A stretch of 64,000 nt of DNA from Marinobacter guineae (GTDB taxonomy: Bacteria > Pseudomonadota > Gammaproteobacteria > Pseudomonadales > Oleiphilaceae). Each line of letters starts with the position of its first letter. Position 1 is the first letter of the stretch. The notes under the pieces are model-generated. The model had not been told where the DNA came from. It worked only from the letters and a program-made list of their open reading frames with translations, and did no database searches. The DNA is taken from assembly GCF_002744735.1 (NCBI RefSeq), contig NZ_KZ319339.1:248001-312000 (forward strand), written 5' to 3'. Shown here in pieces: positions 1 through 8,820 of the stretch. The translations under genes and the position numbers were made by a program.

Positions 1-1
1 A

Positions 2-133
2 CCAATGATGAAGTATTTGAAATGTCACAACATTGGCCGTGCAGCCATGATGGAACGGGTATTGCGGCAGATGGTATGGGGCACCGCAGCCCGGGAGATG
101 CGGTACCTCAGGGAGAGAGTCGCTTACTGGTAG
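2..133 (+). CDS. C-terminal end of an unknown protein (partial)
   Basis: An open frame enters from the left edge and ends at TAG 131-133. It gives about 43 residues, basic and methionine-rich, ending in [12 protein letters not shown] do not recognise the family. The end overlaps the convergent nfuA stop by 10 bases, which is compatible with a tail-to-tail gene pair. Codon choice looks reasonable, but the stretch is too short to be decisive. It could be a chance frame; an overlapping + frame at 22-462 lies mostly over nfuA and is rejected. Confidence 0.35.
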   Translation, partial: PMMKYLKCHNIGRAAMMERVLRQMVWGTAAREMRYLRERVAYW

Positions 134-711
134 TAGGCGTTTTCTGTATTGGAGTGATCGGTTACATCCCGCACGGCGGTAATTTCCGGCACCCGCTCCT
201 TCAACGTGGATTCAACACCCTGTTTCAGCGTCAGGCTGACCGCCGAACAACCCTGGCAGCCACCGCCAAAGCGAAGAACAGCCACGGACTCGTCTACGAT
301 CTCCACCAGGGAAACTTCGCCGCCGTGAGACGCCAGATTCGGGTTGATTTCGGAGGCCAGGACATAGTTGACCCGATCCGGCAGTGGGGCGTCGTCGTCG
401 ATTTTTGGCACCTTGGCATTCGGGGCCTTGATCGTGAGCTGACCACCCATCTGGTCTTTTGAATAGTCCACGTACGCCTCTTCAAGGAAGGGCACGGAGT
501 TATGATCCAGGTACAGGGTGAACTTTTCCAGATCTACCTGCTCGTCCGTGGGAACCACTTCGTTAGGCGGACAGTAGGCCAGACAGGTTTCGGCATTCTT
601 GGTGCCGGGCTGAGTGACGAAGATCCGGACGCCCATGCCTTCCACGTCCTGCTTTTCGATAAGTTGTGCGAGATAGTCCCGTGCGGGATCTGTCACAGTA
701 ACCAGTGCCAT
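124..711 (-). CDS. nfuA: Fe-S biogenesis protein NfuA
   Basis: A 195-residue protein of usual NfuA length (about 190-195). It has a degenerate A-type carrier domain in the N-terminal half and a Nfu domain at the C-terminus. The GGCQGC motif near residues 148-153 supplies the CxxC pair that holds a [4Fe-4S] cluster bridging a dimer. NfuA carries clusters to client enzymes in the cytoplasm, especially under oxidative stress or iron limitation; this is family knowledge. It is divergent from metH, with 232 bases between their starts. A TAAAAT-like -10 lies at 741-746 on this strand. I see no clear IscR box. Confidence 0.95.
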   Translation of the reverse strand: MALVTVTDPARDYLAQLIEKQDVEGMGVRIFVTQPGTKNAETCLAYCPPNEVVPTDEQVDLEKFTLYLDHNSVPFLEEAYVDYSKDQMGGQLTIKAPNAKVPKIDDDAPLPDRVNYVLASEINPNLASHGGEVSLVEIVDESVAVLRFGGGCQGCSAVSLTLKQGVESTLKERVPEITAVRDVTDHSNTENAYYQ

Positions 712-881
712 GTTTTCAACCCGTTTGAAAGTTTGACTTCATTTTAAGGGAGTTCGCGGGAACATGAAAGACCAAGTAAAATAGTCGGGCTTTACGAGGG
801 TAATGAATTTCCCGTATGAAAGCTCATTTCAGGAAGGCAATTGATAATGGTCATTCGTACTAAGACGGGCTCAGCCAATTT

Positions 882-890
882 TGCTATGAT
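882..890 (+). promoter_or_regulatory. Extended -10 promoter of metH
   Basis: TG-C-TATGAT forms an extended -10 element (hexamer 885-890), which does not need a good -35, and none is seen. Transcription would start near 897, giving a leader of about 47 bases. The 712-931 gap shows no B12-box or SAM-riboswitch signature that I can recognise, so methionine or cobalamin control by riboswitch looks unlikely here. Confidence 0.45.
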
Positions 891-943
891 CCCGCGCCAT
901 TGACATCAATACAGCTTTCATAACGACATCCGTGAGTAATGCT

Positions 944-3900
944 ATGACCGATCGCAACACCCGTCTCGACCAGCTCCACAAGGCCCTGCAGGAACGCATT
1001 GTGATTCTTGATGGCGGCATGGGGACCATGATCCAGAACCTCAAACTGGACGAGCAAGCGTTTCGGGGCGATCGGTTTGCTGATTACGAACGGGAGGTTC
1101 AGGGCAATAATGACCTGTTGAACCTGACCCAGCCCGCCCTGCTCCGCAATATTCACGCGGATTATCTGGATGCCGGCGCAGATATTATCGAGACCAACAC
1201 CTTCAACTCCACACGCCTTTCCCAGGCGGATTACGGCCTCGAGAAAATTGCCAAAGAACTGAACGTTGCCGCGGCCCGGCTGGCCCGGCAGGTTGCGGAT
1301 GACTATACGGCGAAAGACCCGGCCAAGCCCCGGTTCGTGGCAGGCGCGGTAGGCCCCACTTCCCGAACCGCATCCATTTCGCCGGATGTTAACAACCCCG
1401 GTTACCGCAATGTCGATTTCCAGACCCTGGTTGAAAACTACTACGAGGCGGTGGAGGGCCTTGTTGAAGGCGGTTGTGATCTGATTCTGATCGAAACCAT
1501 CTTCGATACACTGAACGCCAAGGCCGCGATCTACGCCACCCAGCAGTATTTTGAAGACAGCGGCATAACGCTGCCAATCATGATTTCAGGCACCATTACC
1601 GATGCTTCGGGCCGCACCCTCTCAGGCCAGACCACCGAAGCTTTCTGGAACTCCGTGGCTCACGCCAGACCGATTTCTGTCGGCCTGAACTGCGCCCTCG
1701 GTGCCGACGCCCTGCGCCCCTATGTGGAAGAACTCTCCGCCAAGGCTGAAACCTTCGTCAGCGCGCACCCCAACGCCGGCCTTCCGAACGAGTTTGGCGA
1801 ATACGACCAGACGCCGGAGGAAATGGCGGAAATTATTGAAGGCTTCGCCCGTGACGGCTTCCTGAATATCATCGGCGGCTGCTGCGGCTCCCGCCCGGAC
1901 CACATCGAAGCCGTTGCCCAGGCTGTTGCCAAGTATCCGCCCCGCAAGATTCCGGAGCGTCCGAAAGTCCTGCGACTTTCTGGCCTTGAGCCGTTCACCG
2001 GCGACGACAACGTTCTGTTTATCAACGTGGGTGAGCGTACCAACGTCACCGGCTCCAAACGTTTCCTGCGGCTTATCAAGGAAGAACAGTACGAAGAAGC
2101 CCTGAGCGTTGCCCGGGACCAGGTGGAAAATGGTGCCCAGATCATCGATATCAATATGGATGAGGGCATGCTGGAGTCGAAGGAGGTAATGGTCACCTTC
2201 CTGAATCTGGTGGCCTCAGAGCCAGATATCTCCCGTGTTCCCATCATGATCGATTCGTCCAAGTGGGATGTCATCGAGGCAGGCTTGCGCTGCATCCAGG
2301 GCAAGGCAGTGGTGAACTCCATCAGCCTCAAGGAAGGCGAAGAGGAATTCATCAAGCGCGCCAGGGACTGTATGCGCTATGGCGCCGCCGTTGTGGTAAT
2401 GGCGTTCGATGAGCAGGGCCAGGCAGACACTTACGAGCGCAAGACCCAGATCTGCAAACGCTCCTACGAGGTTCTGACGGGCATCGGCTTCAATCCCGGC
2501 GATATTATTTTCGATCCGAATATCTTTGCCATTGCCACCGGCATTGAGGAACACAACAACTACGCGGTGGATTTTATCAACGCCACCCGCTGGATTCGCA
2601 AGAACCTGCCCTACGCCTCGATCTCCGGCGGCGTAAGCAACGTGTCGTTCTCGTTCCGGGGCAACGACGTGGTGCGTGAAGCCATTCATTCTGTATTTCT
2701 CTATCACGCCATCAAGGCCGGTATGAACATGGGCATCGTGAATCCGGGGCAACTGGTTATTTACGATGAGATCGATCCGGAACTGAAAGAACTGGTGGAA
2801 GACGTTGTTCTTAACCGCCGGGATGACGCTACCGACCGCCTTCTGGAAATCGCCGAGCGCTACAAGGGCAAAGGCGGGAAAACCCAGGAAGAAGATCTTG
2901 CCTGGCGTGAGTGGCCGGTTGAAAAGCGCCTGGAACACGCCTTGGTAAAGGGTATTACCTCCTACATCGTGGACGACACCGAAGCCTGTCGCCTCAGAGC
3001 CACCCATCCCATCGAGGTCATTGAGGGCCCGCTGATGGACGGCATGAACGTGGTCGGTGACCTGTTCGGCGACGGCAAGATGTTCCTGCCCCAGGTGGTC
3101 AAAAGTGCCCGGGTCATGAAGCAGGCGGTAGCACACCTGATCCCCTACATCGAGGCGGAAAAAACCGAAGACCAGAAAGCCAAGGGCAAGATCCTGATGG
3201 CCACGGTCAAAGGCGACGTTCACGACATCGGCAAGAACATTGTGGGCGTGGTGCTTCAGTGCAACAACTACGAGGTGATTGATCTGGGCGTCATGGTGCC
3301 CTGCGACAAGATTCTGGACGCCGCAATAAAGTATGACGTCGACATCATTGGCCTCAGCGGCCTGATCACCCCCTCCCTGGATGAAATGGTCCACGTTGCC
3401 CGTGAAATGCAGCGTCTGGATTTCAATATTCCGCTGATGATTGGTGGCGCAACCACGTCCAAGGCCCACACCGCCGTCAAGATCGAGCCCCAGTACAAGA
3501 ACGACATTGCTCTGTATGTATCGGACGCCTCCCGCTGCGTAAATGTGGCTTCGCAGCTGCTCAGCAAGACCGCCAAACCAGACCTGGTGGCCGCCGCTCA
3601 TAAGGAATATGACGAAATCCGCGAGCGTCGCAAAAATCGTGGTGACCGCACCAAGCTGGTATCGCTGAAGGAAGCCCGGGATCGCGCGCCGGACATCAAC
3701 TTCGAGAGCTATGAGCCGCCGAAGCCGGCCTTCACCGGTATCCGGGTGTTTGAGGAATATGACCTCAACGAACTGATCGATTACATCGACTGGACACCGT
3801 TTTTCGTGTCCTGGGACATTTCCGGAAAGTACCCGGCCATATTCGATGACCCGAAGCGTGGCGAGGCTGCGCGGCATCTGTTTGACGACGCCCAGACGAT

Positions 3901-4642
3901 TCTCCACCGGATGATTGATGAAAAGAGGGTATCCGCCCGTGGGGTCATTGGTTTCTGGCCGGCGAACCGGCGCGGCGACGACATTGTGGTGTACAGGGAT
4001 GAGTCTCGCTCTGAAGAGCTCACTACCCTGCACCACCTTCGCCAGCAAGACGAAAAGGCGCCGGGCAAGCCGATGATGGCGCTTTCCGATTTTGTCGCTC
4101 CGGAAGAATCGGACACCTGCGATTATGTCGGCGGCTTCGCGGTAACCACCGGCGTGGGTGCCGAGGAGTTCTCTGTGGAGTTCAAGGACGCCAACGACGA
4201 CTACAACGCCATCATGGTCAAGGCCCTGGCCGACCGGCTGGCTGAAGCATTTGCCGAGCGTATGCATGAGCGGGTCCGTCAGGAGTTCTGGGGCTACGCC
4301 GCCGACGAGCAACTGGGCAGTGCCGACCTGATCAAGGAACGGTATCGGGGCATTCGCCCTGCGCCGGGCTACCCCGCCTGCCCGGATCACACCGAGAAGG
4401 CCACGCTCTTCAAACTGCTCGATGCCACCGACAAGGCCGGTATCGAACTGACCGAGCATTTTGCCATGTTCCCGACGGCCGCAGTGTCCGGCTGGTACTT
4501 CGCCCACCCGGAATCCAAATACTTCGCGGTCGGGAAAATTGGCGCGGATCAGGTTGAGGACTATGCTGAACGCAAGGGCATTTCCAAGGCTGAAGCGGAA
4601 CGCTGGCTGGCGCCAAGCCTGGCGTACGATCCGGCGGAGTAA
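944..4642 (+). CDS. metH: Cobalamin-dependent methionine synthase
   Basis: About 1232 residues, the full four-module MetH (E. coli 1227). The homocysteine-binding domain carries the zinc cysteines (LNCALG near 250 and GGCCG near 313-314). The methyltetrahydrofolate domain has [11 protein letters not shown]. The B12 domain has DVHDIG, whose His near 760 is the lower cobalt ligand. The reactivation domain has [11 protein letters not shown] for SAM binding. It methylates homocysteine to methionine in the cytoplasm. ATG 944 is chosen because it aligns best with family N-termini; GTG 932 is in frame and possible, and neither has a strong ribosome site. The homocysteine probably comes from metZ at 35 kb. 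Confidence 0.97.
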   Translation: MTDRNTRLDQLHKALQERIVILDGGMGTMIQNLKLDEQAFRGDRFADYEREVQGNNDLLNLTQPALLRNIHADYLDAGADIIETNTFNSTRLSQADYGLEKIAKELNVAAARLARQVADDYTAKDPAKPRFVAGAVGPTSRTASISPDVNNPGYRNVDFQTLVENYYEAVEGLVEGGCDLILIETIFDTLNAKAAIYATQQYFEDSGITLPIMISGTITDASGRTLSGQTTEAFWNSVAHARPISVGLNCALGADALRPYVEELSAKAETFVSAHPNAGLPNEFGEYDQTPEEMAEIIEGFARDGFLNIIGGCCGSRPDHIEAVAQAVAKYPPRKIPERPKVLRLSGLEPFTGDDNVLFINVGERTNVTGSKRFLRLIKEEQYEEALSVARDQVENGAQIIDINMDEGMLESKEVMVTFLNLVASEPDISRVPIMIDSSKWDVIEAGLRCIQGKAVVNSISLKEGEEEFIKRARDCMRYGAAVVVMAFDEQGQADTYERKTQICKRSYEVLTGIGFNPGDIIFDPNIFAIATGIEEHNNYAVDFINATRWIRKNLPYASISGGVSNVSFSFRGNDVVREAIHSVFLYHAIKAGMNMGIVNPGQLVIYDEIDPELKELVEDVVLNRRDDATDRLLEIAERYKGKGGKTQEEDLAWREWPVEKRLEHALVKGITSYIVDDTEACRLRATHPIEVIEGPLMDGMNVVGDLFGDGKMFLPQVVKSARVMKQAVAHLIPYIEAEKTEDQKAKGKILMATVKGDVHDIGKNIVGVVLQCNNYEVIDLGVMVPCDKILDAAIKYDVDIIGLSGLITPSLDEMVHVAREMQRLDFNIPLMIGGATTSKAHTAVKIEPQYKNDIALYVSDASRCVNVASQLLSKTAKPDLVAAAHKEYDEIRERRKNRGDRTKLVSLKEARDRAPDINFESYEPPKPAFTGIRVFEEYDLNELIDYIDWTPFFVSWDISGKYPAIFDDPKRGEAARHLFDDAQTILHRMIDEKRVSARGVIGFWPANRRGDDIVVYRDESRSEELTTLHHLRQQDEKAPGKPMMALSDFVAPEESDTCDYVGGFAVTTGVGAEEFSVEFKDANDDYNAIMVKALADRLAEAFAERMHERVRQEFWGYAADEQLGSADLIKERYRGIRPAPGYPACPDHTEKATLFKLLDATDKAGIELTEHFAMFPTAAVSGWYFAHPESKYFAVGKIGADQVEDYAERKGISKAEAERWLAPSLAYDPAE

Positions 4643-4691
4643 ACTTCAGGTTCTGCAGATGTTCAGTTTTGGCTGAAAAAAGGGGGAGGTT

Positions 4692-4928
4692 ATGGCGGAG
4701 TCATCCGGGACGGAAAACAAAGATCAACAGAAACCGAAAAGCCCCGGTGTTCTGAAAGTCATGCAAAGTATTCTGGCCGGCGCGTTCGGAGTTCAGTCTG
4801 ACAAACGCCGGCAGGAAGACTTTTCAGGCCATAGCCCCTGGCCCTACATTATCGCCGGCGTATTATTCACCGCCAGCTTTGTGTTGGGGCTGATTGTGAT
4901 CGTGAACCTGGTTCTGGCCAGCCAGTAA
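4692..4928 (+). CDS. DUF2970-like small membrane protein
   Basis: 78 residues. The N-terminus is hydrophilic and lysine-rich, followed by a conserved-looking stretch (LKVMQSILAGAFGVQS) and one C-terminal transmembrane segment at about residues 53-75. This pattern matches DUF2970 inner-membrane proteins of gammaproteobacteria, whose function is unknown. A strong GGGGGAGG ribosome site precedes the start, 49 bases after metH, so co-transcription with metH is likely. It faces the 34-residue minus-strand gene tail to tail with only two bases between the stop codons. Confidence 0.75.
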   Translation: MAESSGTENKDQQKPKSPGVLKVMQSILAGAFGVQSDKRRQEDFSGHSPWPYIIAGVLFTASFVLGLIVIVNLVLASQ

Positions 4929-4930
4929 AC

Positions 4931-5035
4931 CTATTGGCCGGCAACCCAGATCACTGCAAATGCCACGGCCAGCCCAATCAGCAGGACGGCAGCAACGGCA
5001 TCAGCCTGACTATCCGATCGCACGGTCTTCTTCAT
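4931..5035 (-). CDS. 34-residue single-span membrane protein
   Basis: The frame starts at ATG 5035 and stops at TAG 4931-4933. It encodes a hydrophilic, charged N-terminus (MKKTVRSDSQAD) followed by one hydrophobic helix (about residues 13-32) ending in WVAGQ. A near-consensus AAGGAGG lies seven bases before the ATG, and a plausible promoter lies just upstream. These two signals make it much more credible than a random short frame. The function is unknown to me. It sits between metH-DUF2970 and cysI, divergent from cysI. The protein is probably an inner-membrane peptide with its N-terminus in the cytoplasm. Confidence 0.7.
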   Translation of the reverse strand: MKKTVRSDSQADAVAAVLLIGLAVAFAVIWVAGQ

Positions 5036-5068
5036 GTCGGTTCCTCCTTCCGGGTCCAATGTCGCTTT

Positions 5069-5097
5069 GTTATTGTCGAAACTACAGCGAGGTGCAA
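5069..5097 (-). promoter_or_regulatory. Promoter of the 34-residue membrane protein gene
   Basis: On the minus strand TTGCAC (5092-5097) and AATAAC (5069-5074) are separated by 17 bases. This predicts a start near 5062 and a short leader of about 27 bases containing the AAGGAGG site. Confidence 0.4.
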
Positions 5098-5290
5098 CTG
5101 CTGCGCTGACCCTTTTAAGTTAGGCGGGAAATTGATATCCGTCCAGTCCTTTGTTCCACCTGCTTATCGCCTGAATCGATAAACATATTTGGAAATAATC
5201 ATTTTAAGAATAAAAACCCGCTGTTATCCTTCCCTGCAGATATAAGGCCGCCGGCCTGGATATGTCGCTTTCAAGCAGGATCTTCCCATT

Positions 5291-6943
5291 ATGTACGTAT
5301 ACGATGAACACGATCGGCAGTTAGCTGCTGAGAGGGTTGCCCAGTTCCGTGACCAGACCGAAAGGGCTTTGGCCGGTGAACTGGCTGAAGATGAGTTTCT
5401 TCCCCTGCGCCTGCAGAATGGCCTGTACGTTCAGCGTCTTGCCCCGATGCTCAGGATCTGTGTTCCCTACGGCATGATGCGTTCGGACCAGTTGCGCCGG
5501 CTGGCACGCATCACCCGCGATTACGACAAGGGCTATGCCCACTTCACCACCCGTCAGAACGTACAGCTGAACTGGCCCGCGCTTGAAGATGTCCCCGATA
5601 TTCTGGCGGAACTGGCCGAGGTGGAGATGCACGCAAACCAGACCAGCGGTAACTGCATCCGGAACACCACCACGGACCAGTTCTCCGGGGTTCAGTCTGA
5701 CGAAATTGCTGACCCGAGACCCTATTGCGAGATCATTCGCCAGTGGTCTACGTTCCACCCGGAATTTGCATTTCTGCCCCGTAAATTCAAGGTTGCGGTG
5801 AATGCCTCGGAACACACGGACCGTGCTGCCATTCAGGTTCACGATATTGGCCTGCAGATGGTCCGCAACGAGGCCGGTGAATTGGGTTTCCGGGTTCATG
5901 TTGGTGGTGGCCTGGGCCGCACGCCTATGGTTGGGCCGGTTATTCGTGAATTTCTTCCCGAGCTGGACCTCCTCACTTATCTGGAGGCGGTGCTTCGGGT
6001 TTATAACCGCTACGGTCGTCGGGACAACAAGTTCAAAGCCCGGATCAAGATTCTGGTCAAGGCTCTGACACCTGAAGGTTTCGCACAGAAAGTGGAAGCC
6101 GAGTGGGACCATATCAAGGATTCCCCTACCCGTCTTACCCGGGAAGCCGTTGAGCGTATTCAGGGTTACTTTACCGAGCCGGATTACGCAACACTCGAGA
6201 ATGCTACGGACTTGCTGGCCACCCAGCGTTTCGAGCACAGAGGCTTTGACCAGTGGCTGATTCACAATGTGGACACCCACAAAAAACCGGGTTATGCCAT
6301 AGTTAATCTGACCATGAAGAAAACCGGTACACCTCCGGGTGATGTCACTGACCGGCAACTGGAACAGATTGCGGATCTGGCCGATGAATACAGCTTTGGC
6401 GAAATCCGGGTAACCCACCATCAGAACGTGGTACTTGCGGATGTTCGCCAGGACCAGCTGCTGGAACTCTGGCAGGCGATCACGCCCATGGGGTTTGGCA
6501 CCGCGAATCTGAATACCCTGACGGACGTCATCTGCTGCCCCGGTGGCGATTTCTGCGCCCTGGCCAACGCCAAATCGATCCCGGTTGCCGAAGCCATTCA
6601 ACGGAAGTTCGATGATCTCGATTATCTGTATGATCTGGGCAACATTGACCTGAACATCTCCGGCTGCATGAATGCCTGTGGCCACCACCATGTTGGTAAT
6701 ATCGGGGTTCTCGGTGTCGACAAGAAGGGTGAGGAGTTCTATCAGATCAGTCTTGGCGGTTCGTCCCACCATGACGCCTCGATTGGCAAGATTCTGGGGC
6801 CGTCGTTTGCACGGAACGAAATGCCCGAGGTGATCGCCAAGATCATTGATGTGTTCGTGGATAAGCGTACAGAGGAGGAGACCTTCCTGGACACTTATCG
6901 ACGTGTTGGAATTGATCCTTTCAAGGAGCGGGTTTATGCCTAA
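5291..6943 (+). CDS. cysI: Sulfite reductase hemoprotein (nitrite/sulfite reductase family)
   Basis: 550 residues with the two-fold repeated ferredoxin-like and siroheme/[4Fe-4S] architecture. Cluster and siroheme ligands are visible as CCPGGDFC near residue 417 and CMNACGHHHVG near 458. Substrate-site arginines and lysines are expected from FTTRQNVQLNW and HHQNVVLAD. The enzyme reduces sulfite to sulfide with six electrons. No flavoprotein cysJ is adjacent, so the electron donor is probably a ferredoxin or another reductase encoded elsewhere. The next gene (DUF934) overlaps its end. The gap 5036-5290 contains an AT-rich patch at about 5178-5215 that could hold CysB sites, but I cannot define one. 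The start has AGGA about 11 bases upstream. Confidence 0.93.
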   Translation: MYVYDEHDRQLAAERVAQFRDQTERALAGELAEDEFLPLRLQNGLYVQRLAPMLRICVPYGMMRSDQLRRLARITRDYDKGYAHFTTRQNVQLNWPALEDVPDILAELAEVEMHANQTSGNCIRNTTTDQFSGVQSDEIADPRPYCEIIRQWSTFHPEFAFLPRKFKVAVNASEHTDRAAIQVHDIGLQMVRNEAGELGFRVHVGGGLGRTPMVGPVIREFLPELDLLTYLEAVLRVYNRYGRRDNKFKARIKILVKALTPEGFAQKVEAEWDHIKDSPTRLTREAVERIQGYFTEPDYATLENATDLLATQRFEHRGFDQWLIHNVDTHKKPGYAIVNLTMKKTGTPPGDVTDRQLEQIADLADEYSFGEIRVTHHQNVVLADVRQDQLLELWQAITPMGFGTANLNTLTDVICCPGGDFCALANAKSIPVAEAIQRKFDDLDYLYDLGNIDLNISGCMNACGHHHVGNIGVLGVDKKGEEFYQISLGGSSHHDASIGKILGPSFARNEMPEVIAKIIDVFVDKRTEEETFLDTYRRVGIDPFKERVYA

Positions 6944-7442
6944 CGTAATTTTCCGGGATGGCAGCATCCGTCAGGACAACTGGGTTGTGGTTCCCCGGCC
7001 AACTGAGGGCGACTCACTGGATATCCCCGATGATGAGCCGGCCCTTATTCCGGCAGACCTGTGGCTGGCCGGCTATGAGCACTTTACTGGCCGTGAGGAT
7101 ATCGGCGTGTGGTTCGACAGCCATGATGAGCCGGAGATTCTGGGGGGTCGGGTGAATGAAGTGCCGGTGATTGCGGTGAATTTTCCGAAGTTCAGCGATG
7201 GCCGTGGTTACAGTATTGCGCGGTTGTTGCGGGAGCGGTTTGGCTATGTCAATGAGCTGCGGGCTGTCGGGGATGTGCTGCTGGACCAGTTGCAGTTCAT
7301 GAAGCGGTGCGGGTTTGATGCCTATGTGCTTCGGGCTGACAAGGATATCACCAAGGCTGAAAGGTGTCTGAACTTCTTCAGTCAGGGGTACCAGGCGGCT
7401 ACCGACACCGACATTCCGCTCTTCCGGCGTCGGGCTTCTTAA
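6936..7442 (+). CDS. DUF934 protein, CysI partner
   Basis: 168 residues starting MPNVIFRDG. The family is DUF934, regularly encoded after cysI in Pseudomonas-like bacteria and often labelled an oxidoreductase, although its biochemical role is not established. The ATG at 6936 lies inside the cysI end, overlapping by eight bases, with AAGGAG about nine bases upstream; this predicts translational coupling and a matched dose with CysI. A longer in-frame extension back to 6846 exists but has no ribosome site and only reads cysI out of frame. I see no Cys-rich cluster motif, so a direct electron-transfer role is not visible. Confidence 0.85.
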   Translation: MPNVIFRDGSIRQDNWVVVPRPTEGDSLDIPDDEPALIPADLWLAGYEHFTGREDIGVWFDSHDEPEILGGRVNEVPVIAVNFPKFSDGRGYSIARLLRERFGYVNELRAVGDVLLDQLQFMKRCGFDAYVLRADKDITKAERCLNFFSQGYQAATDTDIPLFRRRAS

Positions 7443-7455
7443 TTTCAGCGTTTCC

Positions 7456-7476
7456 GCTTTTGGCTTTTGGCTTTTG
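7456..7476 (+). repeat. Three tandem copies of a heptamer
   Basis: GCTTTTG occurs three times in perfect tandem just after the DUF934 stop. It may be a slippage product; no function is evident. Confidence 0.6.
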
Positions 7477-7488
7477 AGTACGAAGATT

Positions 7489-7669
7489 GGGCGATGTCCT
7501 TTCCAAAACACGCTCCTTGCGGCACCCCTCCGGGGTCCGGCCTGCAATCGTAGATTGCAGTCGTGCGGCTTTCGCATGAAGCTGCGCTTCATAAACGCTC
7601 GGCCCCACCCATGTGACGCTTGGGCTCCGCCATCCTTGGCTCCGCACAGTTTTGGAAAGGACATCGCCC
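7489..7669. repeat. Palindrome-bounded structured repeat E1
   Basis: Two perfect 21-base inverted arms (7489-7509 and 7649-7669) enclose about 139 bases. The inside contains smaller hairpins: CTGCAATC/GATTGCAG (7542-7560) and ATGAAGC/GCTTCAT (7576-7592), plus an ACCCC/GGGGT stem (7524-7536). The arm ends next to the core read TTTCCAAAAC and GTTTTGGAAA, as in element E3. It lies in the convergent gap between the DUF934 gene and yhdH. There is no coding frame and no U-tract typical of a terminator. Together with the heptamers and a REP-like hairpin it fills most of the 356-base gap 7443-7798. Confidence 0.75.
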
Positions 7670-7734
7670 TATCTTCTATATCAACCACTCATTTGGCTTC
7701 AGGAAAAATTTTTCGGCGCTGAGGCGTTAAAAAT

Positions 7735-7770
7735 TGTAGGTCGGATTAAGCGAAGCCGTAATCCGACAAA
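7735..7770. repeat. REP-like hairpin
   Basis: GTCGGATTA (7740-7748) pairs with TAATCCGAC (7759-7767) around a loop containing GCGAAGC. Short hairpins with this GTAGGTCGGATTA...TAATCCGAC wording are, from memory, scattered through intergenic DNA of many gamma- and betaproteobacteria. It sits just past the end of yhdH on its minus-strand transcript. Confidence 0.6.
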
Positions 7771-7798
7771 CCAGGAGCTTCTTCCCCGACCTTGCGTC

Positions 7799-8797
7799 TT
7801 ACTTCGCGTGATCCAAAACAATCTTCCCGGAAGACTCCCCTTTCAAGAACGCCTTCAGCGCCCCATCCAGCTCACCACGCCCGATATCACGCGCTGATGC
7901 TTCAATCTTCGGACATGCCCATTCCCCGGAGAACTTCTTCCAGACCGCCTCTTTCTCTGCCAGCGGGATTTCAACCGAATCCACACCCAGCAAGTTCACG
8001 CCCCGCAGGATGAACGGCAATACGGTGGTCTGAAGTCCGGGACCGGAGACCAGGCCGCAGCAGGAGACGGAGCCGCCTGGCAGGATCTGTTTGAGCAGTT
8101 CGGCCAGTGGGCCGCCACCCACCGTATCTACCGCATTGGCGAAGACCGGTTTAACCATGGGTTTCTTTTCTTCGGCCAGGGTTTCGCGGCCAACGACTTC
8201 TTTGGCACCGAGGGCTTTGAGGGCTTCCGCATGGTCGGCTTTGCCGCTGATGGCAACGACGTCAAAGCCAAGTTTCGACAGCAGTTCGACGGCGACGGAG
8301 CCGACTGCGCCGGAGGCGCCTGATACCGCTACTTTACCCTGTTCAGGCTTGGCGCCCATGGTCAGGAGTTTCTGAACGCATAAACCGGCGGTAAGGCCGG
8401 CAGTGCCATAGATCATGGCGGTTCGGGCGTTCCAGCCAGCGGGCATGGGTACGCACCAGGCCGCCGGTACCCTGATATATTCGCCAAACCCACCGTCGGT
8501 GTTCATGCCCAGGTCGTAGCCGGTGACGATGACCGGGCTGCCTGTTGATGGTGTGCCGGTGGCGGACTCCACCACTTCGCCGGCAGCGTCGATGCCGGGG
8601 GTGTGGGGAAAGGAGCGCGTTACGCCCTTGTTGCCAGAGGCCGAGAGCGCGTCCTTGTAGTTGAGGGAGGAATGGCTGACCCGGATGAGGACTTCGCCGG
8701 GCGGAAGGTCCGCGGTGCTGAGGGTTTTCTCTGCACCGACATACTCTCCATTCTGTTCTTCAACACGCCAGGCTTTGAATTCAGTGTCGGTTGTCAT
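7799..8797 (-). CDS. Zinc-free MDR oxidoreductase, YhdH/AcuI family
   Basis: 332 residues, the usual length for YhdH/AcuI. A GroES-like N-terminal fold (NYKDALS, PHTPGIDAAG) precedes a Rossmann domain with SGASGAVGS near residues 158-166 for NADPH. Catalytic-zinc ligands of classical alcohol dehydrogenases are absent, as expected for the family. AcuI reduces acryloyl-CoA to propionyl-CoA, detoxifying a reactive intermediate of DMSP or propanoate metabolism. Whether this member prefers acryloyl-CoA or quinones cannot be read from sequence. It lies 23 bases after sohB on the same strand, so the two are probably co-transcribed. Confidence 0.88.
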   Translation of the reverse strand: MTTDTEFKAWRVEEQNGEYVGAEKTLSTADLPPGEVLIRVSHSSLNYKDALSASGNKGVTRSFPHTPGIDAAGEVVESATGTPSTGSPVIVTGYDLGMNTDGGFGEYIRVPAAWCVPMPAGWNARTAMIYGTAGLTAGLCVQKLLTMGAKPEQGKVAVSGASGAVGSVAVELLSKLGFDVVAISGKADHAEALKALGAKEVVGRETLAEEKKPMVKPVFANAVDTVGGGPLAELLKQILPGGSVSCCGLVSGPGLQTTVLPFILRGVNLLGVDSVEIPLAEKEAVWKKFSGEWACPKIEASARDIGRGELDGALKAFLKGESSGKIVLDHAK

Positions 8798-8820
8798 GAT
8801 GATTCCCCGTTTTCGGTAAG

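Noticed and set aside
712..943. Possible cobalamin or SAM riboswitch before metH
   Set aside because: The predicted leader is only about 47 bases, and no B12-box or SAM-riboswitch core was recognised in the gap.
2216..4507. A 763-codon open frame antisense to metH
   Set aside because: It is the mirror of strongly biased metH codons, has no ribosome site or recognisable domain, and metH itself is certain.
5321..6967. A 548-codon open frame antisense to cysI
   Set aside because: Shadow of the cysI frame in GC-rich DNA; no domain, and it spans exactly the conserved cysI sequence.
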